In this document: positions 1 to 8,774 of the stretch, piece by piece | How the letters are laid out: every line of letters starts with the position of its first letter | Numbering within the stretch: the first letter of the stretch is position 1 | Origin: Acidobacteriota bacterium | GTDB taxonomy: Bacteria > Acidobacteriota > Blastocatellia > Pyrinomonadales > Pyrinomonadaceae | Assembly: GCA_019639235.1 (NCBI GenBank) | Contig: JAHBSG010000004.1 | Coordinates: forward strand, 62,001 to 126,000 | Direction of reading: 5' to 3' | DNA length: 64,000 nt | Program-made: the position numbers and the translations under genes | The notes under the pieces: generated by a model | Seen by the model: the letters and a program-made list of their open reading frames with translations, nothing else | Told to the model about the DNA's origin: nothing | Databases searched by the model: none

Positions 1-197
1 GCATCGACCTTTAGCCCGGTTAGCCCGAGCATCTCGCCCAGCGTTTGTGTATTGTGCCACGCAAGGAAACCGAGCGTCCGGCCTTCCTCGCTGACCCGCT
101 GCCCGAGCGAAGCATCGGTAAGTGCCGCGATCACCTTTCCGGTCATCTCTGCCTCGTATTCCCAAGCCTTCTGAAAATCGCTAACTTGTCTGAACAT
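1..197 (-). CDS. DinB-family protein, 3' part cut by window edge
   Basis: Reading the minus strand from an ATG at 195-197 gives about 65 residues that run off the window start. The visible part carries the features of the DinB/DUF664 four-helix family: an acidic helix containing WEYEAEMTGKVIAAL, then GRTLGFLAWHN, whose histidine is the first metal ligand of DinB-like enzymes. A strong AGGAGG ribosome site (204-209 on the minus strand) sits 6 nt upstream of the ATG and fixes the start. DinB-like proteins are metal-binding and often thiol-dependent transferases; the exact activity cannot be told from this fragment. The remaining ligands lie outside the window. Confidence 0.8.
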   Translation of the reverse strand, partial: MFRQVSDFQKAWEYEAEMTGKVIAALTDASLGQRVSEEGRTLGFLAWHNTQTLGEMLGLTGLKVD

Positions 198-245
198 CGT
201 AAACCTCCTGCGCAAATGTGTTGCAGCGATGAAACTATCACTCTC

Positions 246-278
246 AAAAAAGACTGTCAACCCCAGTGGGCGACAGTC
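246..278 (-). terminator. Rho-independent terminator of the thioredoxin/redoxin operon
   Basis: On the minus strand, GACTGTC and GACAGTC form a 7-bp stem (positions 252-258 and 272-278) followed by six T. It lies just downstream of the stop at 297 and before the DinB start. Confidence 0.8.
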
Positions 279-296
279 ATAATTTAGAGTTAATTT

Positions 297-854
297 TTAC
301 CGAGTCGGCTTAAGCAGCTTGTAGAGTTCGGCCTGCAGAACGTCGTGTTTGACGATGCCCTGCCGGAAGTACGACATCGTGCCGTCCGGTGCGTAAATTA
401 CGGTGAAGGGAAGTGCCCCGGCCCAGTCCTTTGAGACCATCTGGATCGCCGCCGTCTCATCGGCGGTGACCAACAAAAAGGTCGGCATCGTCGCCTTCAT
501 CTCTACTAGAAACTTCGGGACCGTGGTCGCGATCTCGTCTTCAAAGTCGAGCGAGATCGTTATGAAGTCGATCTTGCCCTTGTATTCCGCGTCGATCTTC
601 ACAAGGTCCGGAAACTCTTCGCGGCAGGGCTCGCACCACGTCGCCCAAAAGTTGATCAGCAGCGGCTTGCCGTTCGGCTTCAGCAGTTCGGCAAAACGCT
701 TTTCATCGATCTTCTCGACCTTTGGGCCCGCCGCCGGTGCAGGTTGTGCTGTATTGCGCCGCTGGCCTTGAGCGTCTGCCGCAAATAGAGAAGCAAAGAG
801 CCACCCGAATGCGATGGCTCCTGCTATTGATCTAAACGTTAAACGTCGTTTCAT
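297..854 (-). CDS. Exported thioredoxin-like (TlpA/ResA-type) protein
   Basis: 185 residues. A positively charged N-terminus and hydrophobic stretch (about residues 8-29) ending at ADAQG looks like a signal peptide, so the protein should act outside the cytoplasm. The thioredoxin fold follows with the redox motif WATWCEPC (Cys74, Cys77), typical of TlpA/ResA reductases that reduce disulfides in the periplasm, for instance in cytochrome c maturation or metalloenzyme assembly. The start is 3 nt from the stop of the upstream redoxin gene (858-1460), so the two form an operon. The substrate cannot be deduced; no cytochrome c genes are adjacent. Confidence 0.88.
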   Translation of the reverse strand: MKRRLTFRSIAGAIAFGWLFASLFAADAQGQRRNTAQPAPAAGPKVEKIDEKRFAELLKPNGKPLLINFWATWCEPCREEFPDLVKIDAEYKGKIDFITISLDFEDEIATTVPKFLVEMKATMPTFLLVTADETAAIQMVSKDWAGALPFTVIYAPDGTMSYFRQGIVKHDVLQAELYKLLKPTR

Positions 855-857
855 TGC

Positions 858-1460
858 TTATTCGCCTGCCATTCCGGCACGCTTGATGGTGCAGCCGAAG
901 GCATTCGTGCGGGTTTTCTCGATCGCCTTGCCGCCGAGAGCTGCATCGAACGCCGTCTTGAGGTAGTGGTCCTGAATGTTCTTGCCCGAACGGTCGTTGT
1001 CGATGGCACCGTGGTAGAGAAGAACACCTTCTTTGTTCACAAAATAAACCTCAGGGGTGACGGTCGCTCCGAGCTTATCGGCAAGGACGTTGCCTTTGTC
1101 GATAAGGACAGGGAACTTGTAGCCGACCTCTTTGGCGTCCGAAGTTACCCACTCGAGTGATTCGGTCGCGTTCGAATTGATACCGATGAAGCGGATGCCG
1201 CGAGCCTCGTATTCCGCAGCTATCGCGTTGATGCGGTCATTGTAGGCCTTGACCACAGGGCACTGAGCCGAGACCCAAACGAGAACGGCCCCGTTCGTGC
1301 CCATCAGGCTCGAGAATGAATGCTCTTTGCCGTCAATGCCGGTAAGCGTGAAGTTCTCGATCTTCTGACCGATCTCGATGCCGCCATCGGCCGAAACAGG
1401 TGTCAGGTTAAAAGCAAGAAGAGAGAACAATGCAACGAACAGAAAAAGTTTACGCCTCAT
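858..1460 (-). CDS. Exported redoxin/AhpC-TSA-like thioredoxin-family protein
   Basis: 200 residues with a signal peptide (about 1-24, cleavage near VSA-DGG). The thioredoxin fold has a single N-terminal redox cysteine in VSAQCPVV (Cys67), with no CxxC, and a second cysteine near the C-terminus in AFGCTIKR (Cys190). That pair is typical of a redoxin subfamily in which the C-terminal GCTIK motif is conserved and may act as the resolving cysteine. First gene of a two-gene operon with the TlpA-like protein, suggesting they exchange electrons; the direction is inferred. An AAGGAGT-like site precedes the ATG and a sigma-70-like promoter lies at 1494-1523. Confidence 0.85.
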   Translation of the reverse strand: MRRKLFLFVALFSLLAFNLTPVSADGGIEIGQKIENFTLTGIDGKEHSFSSLMGTNGAVLVWVSAQCPVVKAYNDRINAIAAEYEARGIRFIGINSNATESLEWVTSDAKEVGYKFPVLIDKGNVLADKLGATVTPEVYFVNKEGVLLYHGAIDNDRSGKNIQDHYLKTAFDAALGGKAIEKTRTNAFGCTIKRAGMAGE

Positions 1461-1493
1461 AGCTGGTTACTCCTTAATGAATAGAATCACTTG

Positions 1494-1523
1494 ATTGTAG
1501 CAATCAGGGGCATTGCCCGACAA
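1494..1523 (-). promoter_or_regulatory. Probable sigma-70 promoter of the redoxin operon
   Basis: On the minus strand, TTGTCG (1518-1523) and TACAAT (1494-1499) are separated by 18 nt, about 34 nt upstream of the start codon at 1460. Confidence 0.55.
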
Positions 1524-1659
1524 TAAAAGTTCAATCGATTTTACGTCGATACCGAATCAGAGTTTCGTCTGCCCATAGAAAAAAGATTCGACCGCGTAAC
1601 GAATAGATATACTCTTTCCACAATAAAAATTCCGAAAAGCCCTTTCAAGACGCTTTTGC

Positions 1660-2907
1660 CTAACTGAAGATCCGCGGGACGCGACGTTGGACGCTGCGGG
1701 GAAGTAGGATCTCCATCGCATCGTCAACCGTTACGATGCCTGCCAGGTCGCCGTCATCGTCGATCACCGGGAGCGCCAAGAGGTTGTATTCCGAAATGGT
1801 CTGTGCAACTTCTTCCGCGCTTTCCGATGGATGGGCAAAGCGAAAATCGCTCCGCATGATGTCCTCGAGCTTTGCCTCGGGGTCTGCAAGGATCAGGCTC
1901 CGCAGGCTGATGATGCCCTTTAATTTCCATGATTCCTTTTCCTCGACGACATAAAGGTAATAGATCATGTTCGGCGTCTCGGCCATTTCACGGAGTCCGG
2001 CGATGGTCTCCGCGACGGTCATATCCTTGGGAAAGGTGACGAATTCGGTCGTCATCAGTCCGCCGGCAGTGTCGTGAGCAAAACGCATCAGCTCGGCGAC
2101 GTCTGCCCTTTCGTCGTCCTCCATCAGTTCGAAGAGTTCCTGGGCCTTGTCTTCGTCCATCTCGCCGAGCACGTCAACGGCGTCATCGGGCGACATTTCC
2201 TCAAGGATGTCTGCGGCCCGCTCTTTTTCGATCACCTCAAGGATGCGGGCCTGTGCTTCGGTCGACATCTCTTCGAGCGTATCGGCCGCGATCTCGTCAT
2301 CAAGGCTTTCGACGACCTCGGTCCGGTGGATCGGTGATAGCGATTCGGCAAGCTGGGCGATCTCGACCGGGTGAAGCCGCGAGAGCTTGCTCTTTGAGGA
2401 TTTAAGCTGCACCGTCGCCGTTGCAGTATCGGTCGCAAGATAGCCGACGTCGGCCCAGTCGATGACCTCGACCACACGCTCCGAGCCGAAAAAGCCCTTT
2501 GGCATCAACCGGCGGAAAAAGCCCTGAAAGCTGATATCGGCACCGGTCACCCGCCAGTCGCTCTGCTGGCCGATGAGCTGAACGTCGTTGACGCGGACGA
2601 CCCGCTTGCCGTCGACATCGATGAGCTGATTGTCGAGGACGTCCTTGCCGAGCATTACCTCGCCCTCGCGTCGGTCAAACGGATTAAGATCGACCTTGGT
2701 AGAGCTCATCCGGACGCCGAACGAGCCGAACTCTTTGATATTTCTTTGCGGGATGAAAAAGAGCCTTCGCCGAAGCTTGGCGACAACACCAATGACCGGC
2801 GGATGATCCTCGCTCCCATATCGGACGAGAACGTCCCATATTTGAGCGATCTGCTCACCGCGCGCGTCCGTTATCGGTTCGCCAAGCACCTGCGAGAGAT
2901 AAAGCAT
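1660..2907 (-). CDS. PRC-barrel/MgtE_N/CBS-domain protein without transport domain
   Basis: 415 residues. The N-terminal 160 residues resemble two PRC-barrel-like segments (starting MLYLSQVLGEPITD). Residues about 185-285 form the superhelical MgtE_N domain with its repeated acidic LEEMSPDDAVDVL-type motifs, and residues about 285-405 form a pair of CBS domains. In MgtE magnesium channels these two modules sense cytosolic Mg2+ and gate a C-terminal five-helix membrane domain. Here the protein ends right after the second CBS domain and has no membrane segment, so it cannot be a channel itself. It may sense Mg2+ or nucleotides for a partner. It is flanked by unrelated genes on both sides. Confidence 0.85.
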   Translation of the reverse strand: MLYLSQVLGEPITDARGEQIAQIWDVLVRYGSEDHPPVIGVVAKLRRRLFFIPQRNIKEFGSFGVRMSSTKVDLNPFDRREGEVMLGKDVLDNQLIDVDGKRVVRVNDVQLIGQQSDWRVTGADISFQGFFRRLMPKGFFGSERVVEVIDWADVGYLATDTATATVQLKSSKSKLSRLHPVEIAQLAESLSPIHRTEVVESLDDEIAADTLEEMSTEAQARILEVIEKERAADILEEMSPDDAVDVLGEMDEDKAQELFELMEDDERADVAELMRFAHDTAGGLMTTEFVTFPKDMTVAETIAGLREMAETPNMIYYLYVVEEKESWKLKGIISLRSLILADPEAKLEDIMRSDFRFAHPSESAEEVAQTISEYNLLALPVIDDDGDLAGIVTVDDAMEILLPRSVQRRVPRIFS

Positions 2908-3138
2908 ACGCGATTAAGATAACCTAAACCGCTCCGCACGAAAACCGGACAGCGAAATAAGGTCTTCACATTCACCGGGCGAAATGCTATGATGTTCAAG
3001 CGAGTTAAACGTTGTTTAGCTCTCATCGATTCGATTCACCCTTTCTCGATATAGATCCAAGCCGCCGTTAGCGGGCCGCCAACGTCAGGCACTCAGAATT
3101 TCGGGCACTCTGCCCATTGATTTTCGCCACCAAGATCG

Positions 3139-3996
3139 ATGAAAACCCCATTACTCCTCGCCATCATTGTCCTTACTCTCCCCATCGCTGCCGCTGCGCA
3201 GACCCGCACTTTTGATAATTGGGATACGTCGAAAGGCGTCACCATTTACCGTCCGGAAGAGCCAAAATCCGTCGCCGAGGCCCCGAAGACAAAACGCGTT
3301 CGCCGCAACGGCCGTTGGGTAACGGTTCCGGTAACGCCGACCGCTTCGTCCCGGGCAAGGAATACCGCATCGGCCTCCGATGGCCTCGCGTCCCGCGAAT
3401 CGGCCAATGCTTTGCGTTTGCGAATGGGCTCAAACTCTAACCTGAAAGGCTTCACGACCGGGAACGCCCTTCACGATTCCTATATCGTCCAAGCCAGCCT
3501 GAAATATCGCATCGACCCGATGCTGATCTATGCACAGATGCACCAGGAGTCAGCGTTCAAGATCCGTGCGACCTCGCATAAGGGCGCAAGCGGGCTGATG
3601 CAGTTGATGCCGGCGACCGCTCGCCGCTTCGGTGTCACGAGCATCTACGACCCGAAGCAGAACATCGAGGCCGGCGTCCGCTATATGCGCTGGCTGCTCG
3701 ACTTCTTCGATCAGGATGTCGTGCTTGCACTCGCGGGCTACAACGCAGGCGAAGGCGCAGTGCTCAAATTCGGAAGACGCGTGCCGCCCTACCGCGAAAC
3801 CCAAGAATACGTCCGGCGGATTGTCGGGCGATACAATACGATCTCAAATCCGAGCTATTCGGCCGCTGCGCCGAAGCAGATGGTCGCGAAGGCAGATGGG
3901 GTCGAGCAAAAGGACCCGCGTCCGCTCTCGATCTATGAGCCCTCGCCGATCACGGTCCGTTTGCCTGACGGAAGAATGATGTTGGTCACCCAGTAG
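3139..3996 (+). CDS. Exported lytic transglycosylase (SLT domain)
   Basis: 285 residues with a clear signal peptide (1-20, ending AAA-QT). After a low-complexity basic linker (about 40-100), residues 115-235 form a goose-lysozyme-like SLT domain: QMHQESAFK contains the catalytic glutamate (Glu137), followed by [13 protein letters not shown] and [10 protein letters not shown]. Such enzymes cleave peptidoglycan between MurNAc and GlcNAc to leave anhydro-MurNAc ends. The domain is followed by a short tail. The gene is alone, with a strong terminator directly after it. Confidence 0.93.
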   Translation: MKTPLLLAIIVLTLPIAAAAQTRTFDNWDTSKGVTIYRPEEPKSVAEAPKTKRVRRNGRWVTVPVTPTASSRARNTASASDGLASRESANALRLRMGSNSNLKGFTTGNALHDSYIVQASLKYRIDPMLIYAQMHQESAFKIRATSHKGASGLMQLMPATARRFGVTSIYDPKQNIEAGVRYMRWLLDFFDQDVVLALAGYNAGEGAVLKFGRRVPPYRETQEYVRRIVGRYNTISNPSYSAAAPKQMVAKADGVEQKDPRPLSIYEPSPITVRLPDGRMMLVTQ

Positions 3997-4029
3997 GTAC
4001 TCCTCCTTATTTTTTAGATTTATTTACTC

Positions 4030-4053
4030 GCCGCCTTCGGGCGGCCTTTTTTT
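4030..4053 (+). terminator. Rho-independent terminator
   Basis: GCCGCC/GGCGGC stem with a TTCG tetraloop (4030-4045) followed by seven T, 33 nt after the lytic transglycosylase stop. Confidence 0.93.
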
Positions 4054-4099
4054 GCGCCCGCGATTGCAGGCGGCGGCGTGTTCGCCTTAAACTCTCGGT

Positions 4100-4687
4100 A
4101 TGTTCTGCCCAAAATGCGGCACCGAAAACGCCGACGATTCGGTCTTCTGCAAGAGATGCGGCTCCGCCATCGAGGCCGAGGAGGAAACCCGCGTGGTCAA
4201 GCGAGACGAGAAGCCGCTCGAACGCGATTCCGCGACGGCTCTTTTCTCGGTCAACCCGACGCTGAAGTTCGTTTGGGCCGGTTATGTGCTAACCGGAGCG
4301 GCGGCATTCCTGATTGTGGCCTTCCTGTCGTTGCTGCTGCCGGCGGTCTCACCGATCTTCTTTGTTGTGATCGGACTGCTGCTGCTTCTGATACCGGTCT
4401 ATTTTCACGCTCGGCAAAAGCTCTCGCGCTATACGCTGACACCGGATAAGCTTGAGATAGACAGCGGCCTTATTTCGCGAACAACGACCAGCATCCCGCT
4501 CGCCCGTGTGCAGGACGTTACCGTAAAAAGTACGGTGACGCAGCGGCTGCTCGGGCTTGGCGATATTATTGTGGACAACGCCGGAACCGACGGCGACCGG
4601 ATCGTCTTCGCAAACATCGACCGCCCGCGAAAGTATGCCGACATCCTGCTCGAACAGGTGCAGAAAAAGAGCGGCGAACGGTTTTAG
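4100..4687 (+). CDS. Zinc-ribbon and PH-domain (YdbT-like) membrane protein
   Basis: 195 residues. The N-terminus is a zinc ribbon with two CxxC pairs (MFCPKCG, VFCKRCG). Two adjacent hydrophobic helices span about residues 55-100. The rest (about 105-185) is a bacterial PH domain (bPH2, YdbT/YvdB type) with the characteristic SRYTLTPDKLEIDSGL and IPLARVQDVTVK segments. The role of such proteins is not established; they are thought to be membrane-anchored structural or stress-related proteins. It ends 5 nt before rmlB and may be co-transcribed with it. Confidence 0.85.
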   Translation: MFCPKCGTENADDSVFCKRCGSAIEAEEETRVVKRDEKPLERDSATALFSVNPTLKFVWAGYVLTGAAAFLIVAFLSLLLPAVSPIFFVVIGLLLLLIPVYFHARQKLSRYTLTPDKLEIDSGLISRTTTSIPLARVQDVTVKSTVTQRLLGLGDIIVDNAGTDGDRIVFANIDRPRKYADILLEQVQKKSGERF

Positions 4688-4692
4688 TAGAT

Positions 4693-5712
4693 ATGAGAAA
4701 GATCTTTGTGACCGGCGGTGCCGGATTTATCGGCTCGGCATTCGTCCGGCAGGTGCTTGAGGAGCAACCGGACGTTGAGATAGTTGACTACGACGCGCTG
4801 ACCTACGCCGGCAACCTGGAAAATCTTGCCGGGCTCGATCCCGCGAGGCACAGCTTCATCAAAGGCGATATTTGCGACCGGCCGGCAGTGCTCGAGGCGA
4901 TGCCCGAAGGCTGCGACGCGGTCTTTAACTTCGCCGCCGAGTCGCACGTTGACCGCAGCATCCATTCGGCCGACGAATTTTTGCGGACGAACATCATTGG
5001 CACACAGGTCCTGCTCGATGCGGCAAGGGCGAAAGGCGTCCGGCGGTTTGTGCAGGTCTCGACCGACGAAGTAATGGGTTCGCTGCCCGAGGATGATTCG
5101 GCATTCTTTACCGAAGCCTCGCCGCATAAGCCGAATTCGCCCTATGCGGCGTCAAAGGCTGCGGCAGAATTCGTAGTACGTGCCGCGAGAGAAACGTTCG
5201 GTGTTGATGCCGTAATTACCCGCTGCGGCAACAATTACGGCCCGCGGCAGTTCCCTGAGAAACTCATTCCGCTGATGATCGCTAACGCGATGAACGACGA
5301 GCCGTTGCCTGTTTATGGCGATGGACAAAACGTGCGGGACTGGATCTTCGTTGACGACCATTGCCGTGCGATCTGGCTCGCCTATGAAAAGGGCAGATCG
5401 GGCGAGGCGTACAACATCGGTGCACGAAACGAACGCCGGAATCTCGAGGTGGTCCGGTCAATACTCGCCGCACTCGGCAAACCGGAGAGCCTTATCCGGT
5501 ACGTCGATGACCGGCTCGGGCACGACCGCCGCTACGCCATCGACCCAATTAAAGCCGAAACCGAACTCGGCTGGCGGCCGCAGGTTACCTGGGAAGAGGG
5601 CTTAGCGGCGACGATCGATTGGTATCGCGAGAATCAGGCATGGGTCGAACACATTCGCAACGGCGAATATCGTGAGTATTATCGGCAGATGTACGGAGCG
5701 GCTCTTGGTTAA
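4693..5712 (+). CDS. rmlB: dTDP-glucose 4,6-dehydratase
   Basis: 339 residues, the usual RmlB length. Extended short-chain dehydrogenase with NAD-binding GGAGFIGS at residues 8-15, the catalytic Thr-Asp-Glu in STDEV (124-126) and the YxxxK pair in YAASK (Tyr151, Lys155). RmlB converts dTDP-glucose to dTDP-4-keto-6-deoxyglucose, the second step to dTDP-rhamnose and other deoxysugars for O-antigen or exopolysaccharide. The other rml genes are not next to it; the exopolysaccharide block at 36-41 kb is a plausible user. STDEV is followed by MG rather than the more usual YG. The start codon overlaps no other gene. Confidence 0.92.
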   Translation: MRKIFVTGGAGFIGSAFVRQVLEEQPDVEIVDYDALTYAGNLENLAGLDPARHSFIKGDICDRPAVLEAMPEGCDAVFNFAAESHVDRSIHSADEFLRTNIIGTQVLLDAARAKGVRRFVQVSTDEVMGSLPEDDSAFFTEASPHKPNSPYAASKAAAEFVVRAARETFGVDAVITRCGNNYGPRQFPEKLIPLMIANAMNDEPLPVYGDGQNVRDWIFVDDHCRAIWLAYEKGRSGEAYNIGARNERRNLEVVRSILAALGKPESLIRYVDDRLGHDRRYAIDPIKAETELGWRPQVTWEEGLAATIDWYRENQAWVEHIRNGEYREYYRQMYGAALG

Positions 5713-5716
5713 GGTT

Positions 5717-6106
5717 ATGAAACGGCTCTCAGTGTCGGTGTCAATATTGCTTCTTGTCGGTTCGGCCGTTTTCGGACAGAAGGCCGAGCCGAAGCGGATA
5801 AGCTTTGAACGCGGAAAGGCATCGGCGACAGTAACCGGAACGCTTTCGAACGATCAGGAGATGGACTTTGTTTTCAGCGCAAAAGCCGGGCAAACCGTGA
5901 AACTGAAAGTTACATCCCAACCGAAAGGCAACTTGTTCGATTTTCGCATTGCCGGAGACGGTTTCGAGATTGAGACCGACTACGACAGCTATTCGGAACA
6001 TAGCTTTACGGCTCCGGCGACGGGCGATTGTCTCATCTTCGTCCGAAAGCGGCCGACCGAGAGCGTCCGTAAGGCAAAGTTCTTTCTACGGCTAGCGATT
6101 AACTAG
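5717..6106 (+). CDS. Small exported protein with a PPC-like beta-sandwich domain
   Basis: The ATG at 5717 gives 129 residues beginning with a textbook signal peptide (MKRLSVSVSILLLVGSAVFG-Q); an in-frame start 45 nt upstream would bury it inside rmlB and is rejected. The mature part (about 85 residues) has the pattern of bacterial pre-peptidase C-terminal (PPC) domains: FSAKAGQTVKLKV near the start and HSFTAPATGDCLIFV near the end. PPC domains usually accompany secreted enzymes; here the domain stands alone. It follows rmlB by 4 nt and is probably co-transcribed. Function unknown. Confidence 0.75.
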   Translation: MKRLSVSVSILLLVGSAVFGQKAEPKRISFERGKASATVTGTLSNDQEMDFVFSAKAGQTVKLKVTSQPKGNLFDFRIAGDGFEIETDYDSYSEHSFTAPATGDCLIFVRKRPTESVRKAKFFLRLAIN

Positions 6107-6136
6107 CGATCACAGAAATTTAAATTCGGAGGAAAA

Positions 6137-6826
6137 ATGAAAAGACTATTTGTACTGGCATTTGCAGGGGCATTAGGATTGGCGGCATTCACATTCTCGG
6201 GCGCCGAGGCCGTCAAGCCGAACATTGAGGAGCGCTTTTCGGCCGAGGCCGGTGCGACCGCCGCGGGCGAGACCGGCAAGTACGCCTTTGACCGGGCGCA
6301 TTCGGCGATCGGCTTTCGCGTAAAGCACATGGGCTTGGTAGATGTGCCGGGTTATTTTCGCGACTTCACGGGCGAGGTCAGCTACAACGCCGAGGACGTG
6401 ACGAAGTCGTCAGTCTCGTTCATCGCGAAGATGACGAGCGTTGACACCGGCGTTGATGCTCGCGACAACCACCTGCGGACGAAGGATTTCTTCGAGGTCG
6501 AGACCTATCCGGAAATGACCTTTAAGAGCACGAAGGTCGAGAAAAGCGGCGATTCGCTCAAGGTGACCGGCAACCTGACGATGAAGGATGTGACCAAGAC
6601 CATCACTTTCCCCGTAAAGGTGACCGGCTTTCTTCCCGGTAATCAGCGTAACGGCCCGCGGATGGGCGCCGTCGCCGAAACCACGATCAACCGGCGTGAT
6701 TTTAACGTGAACTATGGCGGCAACCTGCCGGGCACGAACACTCCGACGCTTTCGGACGAGATAAAGGTCTGGCTGCAGATCGAAGCGATCAAACCGCTCG
6801 AAGCAAAACCGGCAGCGTCTCAGTAG
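6137..6826 (+). CDS. YceI-family exported lipid-binding protein
   Basis: 229 residues; signal peptide at 1-24 (ending GAEA), then a YceI lipocalin-like beta-barrel. Family hallmarks are YAFDRAHSAIGFRVKHMG near residue 49, DNHLRTKDFFEV in the middle and YPEMTFKST. YceI proteins bind isoprenoid-like lipids in the periplasm; several are acid- or stress-induced. A perfect GGAGGA site at 6128-6133 supports the ATG. A strong terminator at 6844 closes the transcript. The ligand is not known. Confidence 0.93.
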   Translation: MKRLFVLAFAGALGLAAFTFSGAEAVKPNIEERFSAEAGATAAGETGKYAFDRAHSAIGFRVKHMGLVDVPGYFRDFTGEVSYNAEDVTKSSVSFIAKMTSVDTGVDARDNHLRTKDFFEVETYPEMTFKSTKVEKSGDSLKVTGNLTMKDVTKTITFPVKVTGFLPGNQRNGPRMGAVAETTINRRDFNVNYGGNLPGTNTPTLSDEIKVWLQIEAIKPLEAKPAASQ

Positions 6827-6843
6827 GTTGTTTTCAAATTCTA

Positions 6844-6873
6844 AAGGCCGGCTGAGAAGCCGGCCTTATTTTT
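6844..6873 (+). terminator. Rho-independent terminator, possibly bidirectional
   Basis: Perfect 10-bp stem (6844-6853 with 6858-6867), GAGA loop, then TATTTTT. It lies between the converging YceI and VanX-like genes and may serve both. Confidence 0.9.
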
Positions 6874-6888
6874 AGATTCTACGTTTCA

Positions 6889-7575
6889 TCAGTTCCTTGC
6901 CGCCTCTTCGAATGAAATGTCGTAGATCGCGTAGCTTTCCCAGTCTTTGTAATCAAAGTGCCACCATTCGTTGGCGTTGACGGTAAACCCCTCGGCTTCC
7001 ATCAGCTTTCGGAGCATGTCGCGGTTGCGGCGTTCTTCTTCGGTTCCGCCTGCGTAGTCGGGCGAGGCTCGCTCGGTAAATTCGTCGTAGTCGGAAGGCA
7101 TCGGCACGAGCTTGCCGGTCCTGAGGTCAAAAATGCTCAGGTCGATCGCACAGCCGCGGTTATGCTTTGAGCCGCGTTCCGGATTCGCGACAAATTTACG
7201 TTTGTCTTCGGGTGTCACTTCCCAGAAAAGCTTCGTTATCGCCCACGGCCGATAACCGTCGAAGATCACAAGACCCAGCCCATCGGCGGCGAGTTTCTTG
7301 TGGACGCGGACGACCGCTTCGGCCGCGGGCCGCTGAAGGAACGCCCGGGCCTCGGGATAGACGGTTTTCCCGACAAAATTGTTGTCGGTCGCGTAGCGGA
7401 TATCGAGCTTGATGGTCGGATCAAGCTTAATTAGTTCGATCAAATCTGCCTCTCGTTTGTTTTCTTCTTTGGGCGGGCCGTTCTGCGCCGATATTCCGAC
7501 CGCACCCGCAAAAAAGAAAAGCACGGCCGCGGTAAACAGCCGTCTCTTTTCTCGTGCGGTCGCGATGAGTTTCAT
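6889..7575 (-). CDS. Exported D-alanyl-D-alanine dipeptidase (VanX/DdpX-like)
   Basis: 228 residues with an N-terminal membrane or signal segment (about 12-30). It has the M15D zinc signature SKHNRGCAID (His138, Asp145) and EWWHFDY (Glu203 catalytic, His206 zinc ligand), and the substrate-site block FDGYRPW. VanX/DdpX enzymes hydrolyse D-Ala-D-Ala. With no vanH/vanA neighbours and an export signal, recycling of wall-derived dipeptide is more likely than vancomycin resistance (inference). It begins 6 nt after the stop of the 7582-8646 gene and is probably its operon partner. Confidence 0.9.
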   Translation of the reverse strand: MKLIATAREKRRLFTAAVLFFFAGAVGISAQNGPPKEENKREADLIELIKLDPTIKLDIRYATDNNFVGKTVYPEARAFLQRPAAEAVVRVHKKLAADGLGLVIFDGYRPWAITKLFWEVTPEDKRKFVANPERGSKHNRGCAIDLSIFDLRTGKLVPMPSDYDEFTERASPDYAGGTEEERRNRDMLRKLMEAEGFTVNANEWWHFDYKDWESYAIYDISFEEAARN

Positions 7576-7581
7576 TTCTGA

Positions 7582-8646
7582 CTATTGATCGGCCGGCTTG
7601 TCCTCAACGTACGGCTCTTCGTCCTCGTCGCGGATGATTACCTCGGTGCCGAACTTCTGATACTCGCGGAAGCGGATCAGGTTGCGAGTCTCATAATTAC
7701 GCGAGCCCTCACGGATGGTCAAGCGGACATCGGAGACAAGCGGGAGAAGGTACTTTTCCTCGGCGATCACGGTCCAGTCGTAGTCGATGACGCGCCGGGC
7801 GGCCGTTATCGGAAAATCCTTTGGAATGCCGATGGCGTCGCTTTCTATTCGAAGAACCCGCTTTAGTTCGCGGTCGATCCACATCCGGCCGCGGACGCCG
7901 GTGACGGTAGATTGTGTCGTGGCTCCCGTTGCTCGGATCTGCTGGCGGGCCTTTTCGACATCTATCTCGAAATCAAAGACCACAGCCCTGCGGCCGCGTA
8001 ACTCATCCGTGTCGACAAGCTCAAAACGCGTTTCACTTTCCGGCTTGAAGATCAGGGCGAGAACCGTTACGAACTCGCCGGTCGAGCTGGTGCCTCCGAC
8101 CTCTTCATACGTCCGCTTCGGCGATTGGTCGGCCTGAACGGCGCCGTTTACCGAAAGCACGCGGTATTCCTCTTCGCCGCTTGCACGATAGCTTACTCCG
8201 ACCACGAGCCGGTCAAGATTACGAAAACTTCCCGTCCCGGCAAATCCGGCCGAACGCTGGATCAATTGCTTGACCACAAAGTCCGGCATTTGATCGACAG
8301 CCTGGAGCGTATTCGTTCGCGTCTCACTTAAAAGTGCGTCTGCTTCGGCAACATTTGGCCGTTTCGCTGCGGATGGGTTCTGCCGGCGGCGTTCGGCCTC
8401 ATCGAGGGCGCGGCGGAGTTCGAGGTCGTTGCGGCTCTTCGAACGCGTCAGCGAGCGAAGCCCATCCGTTACCGTAAAAGCGATACCGCGGACCCGCAAT
8501 GCATCAAGGACCTCGGCGCGATCGCCGGTCCTCGCCTCGAGCGCGTAGAGCATTCGGACGAATTCCTGCTGTGTGAGCGGCTTTTCCTGTGCCGCGGCCG
8601 GCAGGGCAAAGAGCAATGCCAGCGAGAGAGCTGTAATGAACTTCAT
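7582..8646 (-). CDS. Exported protein of unknown function, LolA-like C-terminal half
   Basis: The ATG at 8646 gives 354 residues starting with a clean signal peptide (MKFITALSLALLFALPAAA); an in-frame start 63 nt upstream adds a basic leader and is less likely. Residues about 20-110 are helical and charged. The C-terminal 200 residues are beta-rich, with paired strands such as RGRMWIDRELKRVLRIE and YLLPLVSDVRLTI, a layout seen in LolA/LolB-like lipoprotein carriers and in uncharacterised acidobacterial secreted proteins. The protein ends in a very acidic tail. No catalytic motif was recognised. It lies just upstream of the VanX-like dipeptidase. Confidence 0.65.
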   Translation of the reverse strand: MKFITALSLALLFALPAAAQEKPLTQQEFVRMLYALEARTGDRAEVLDALRVRGIAFTVTDGLRSLTRSKSRNDLELRRALDEAERRRQNPSAAKRPNVAEADALLSETRTNTLQAVDQMPDFVVKQLIQRSAGFAGTGSFRNLDRLVVGVSYRASGEEEYRVLSVNGAVQADQSPKRTYEEVGGTSSTGEFVTVLALIFKPESETRFELVDTDELRGRRAVVFDFEIDVEKARQQIRATGATTQSTVTGVRGRMWIDRELKRVLRIESDAIGIPKDFPITAARRVIDYDWTVIAEEKYLLPLVSDVRLTIREGSRNYETRNLIRFREYQKFGTEVIIRDEDEEPYVEDKPADQ

Positions 8647-8708
8647 CGGATGTTGTGATGCCGCCGGCAGGGCGGCGGTTCGCCCCTTTGCCAAAAAGCG
8701 CTTGGGCA

Positions 8709-8744
8709 ATAAAACAGGCGGAGCCTCAAAAGAACGCTCCGCCT
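8709..8744 (-). terminator. Terminator of the PilZ gene
   Basis: On the minus strand, AGGCGGAGC/GCTCCGCCT form a 9-bp stem (8716-8724 with 8736-8744) followed by TGTTTTATTG, 31 nt after the stop at 8775. Confidence 0.75.
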
Positions 8745-8774
8745 CAATATTATAACGTAGATACCGCAGTCAGC

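Noticed and set aside
45-287. 80-codon ORF on the plus strand
   Set aside because: Antisense to the DinB-like gene and its leader.
6889-7575. Vancomycin-resistance gene
   Set aside because: It is VanX-like but exported-looking and without vanH, vanA, vanR or vanS neighbours, so peptidoglycan dipeptide turnover is the simpler reading.
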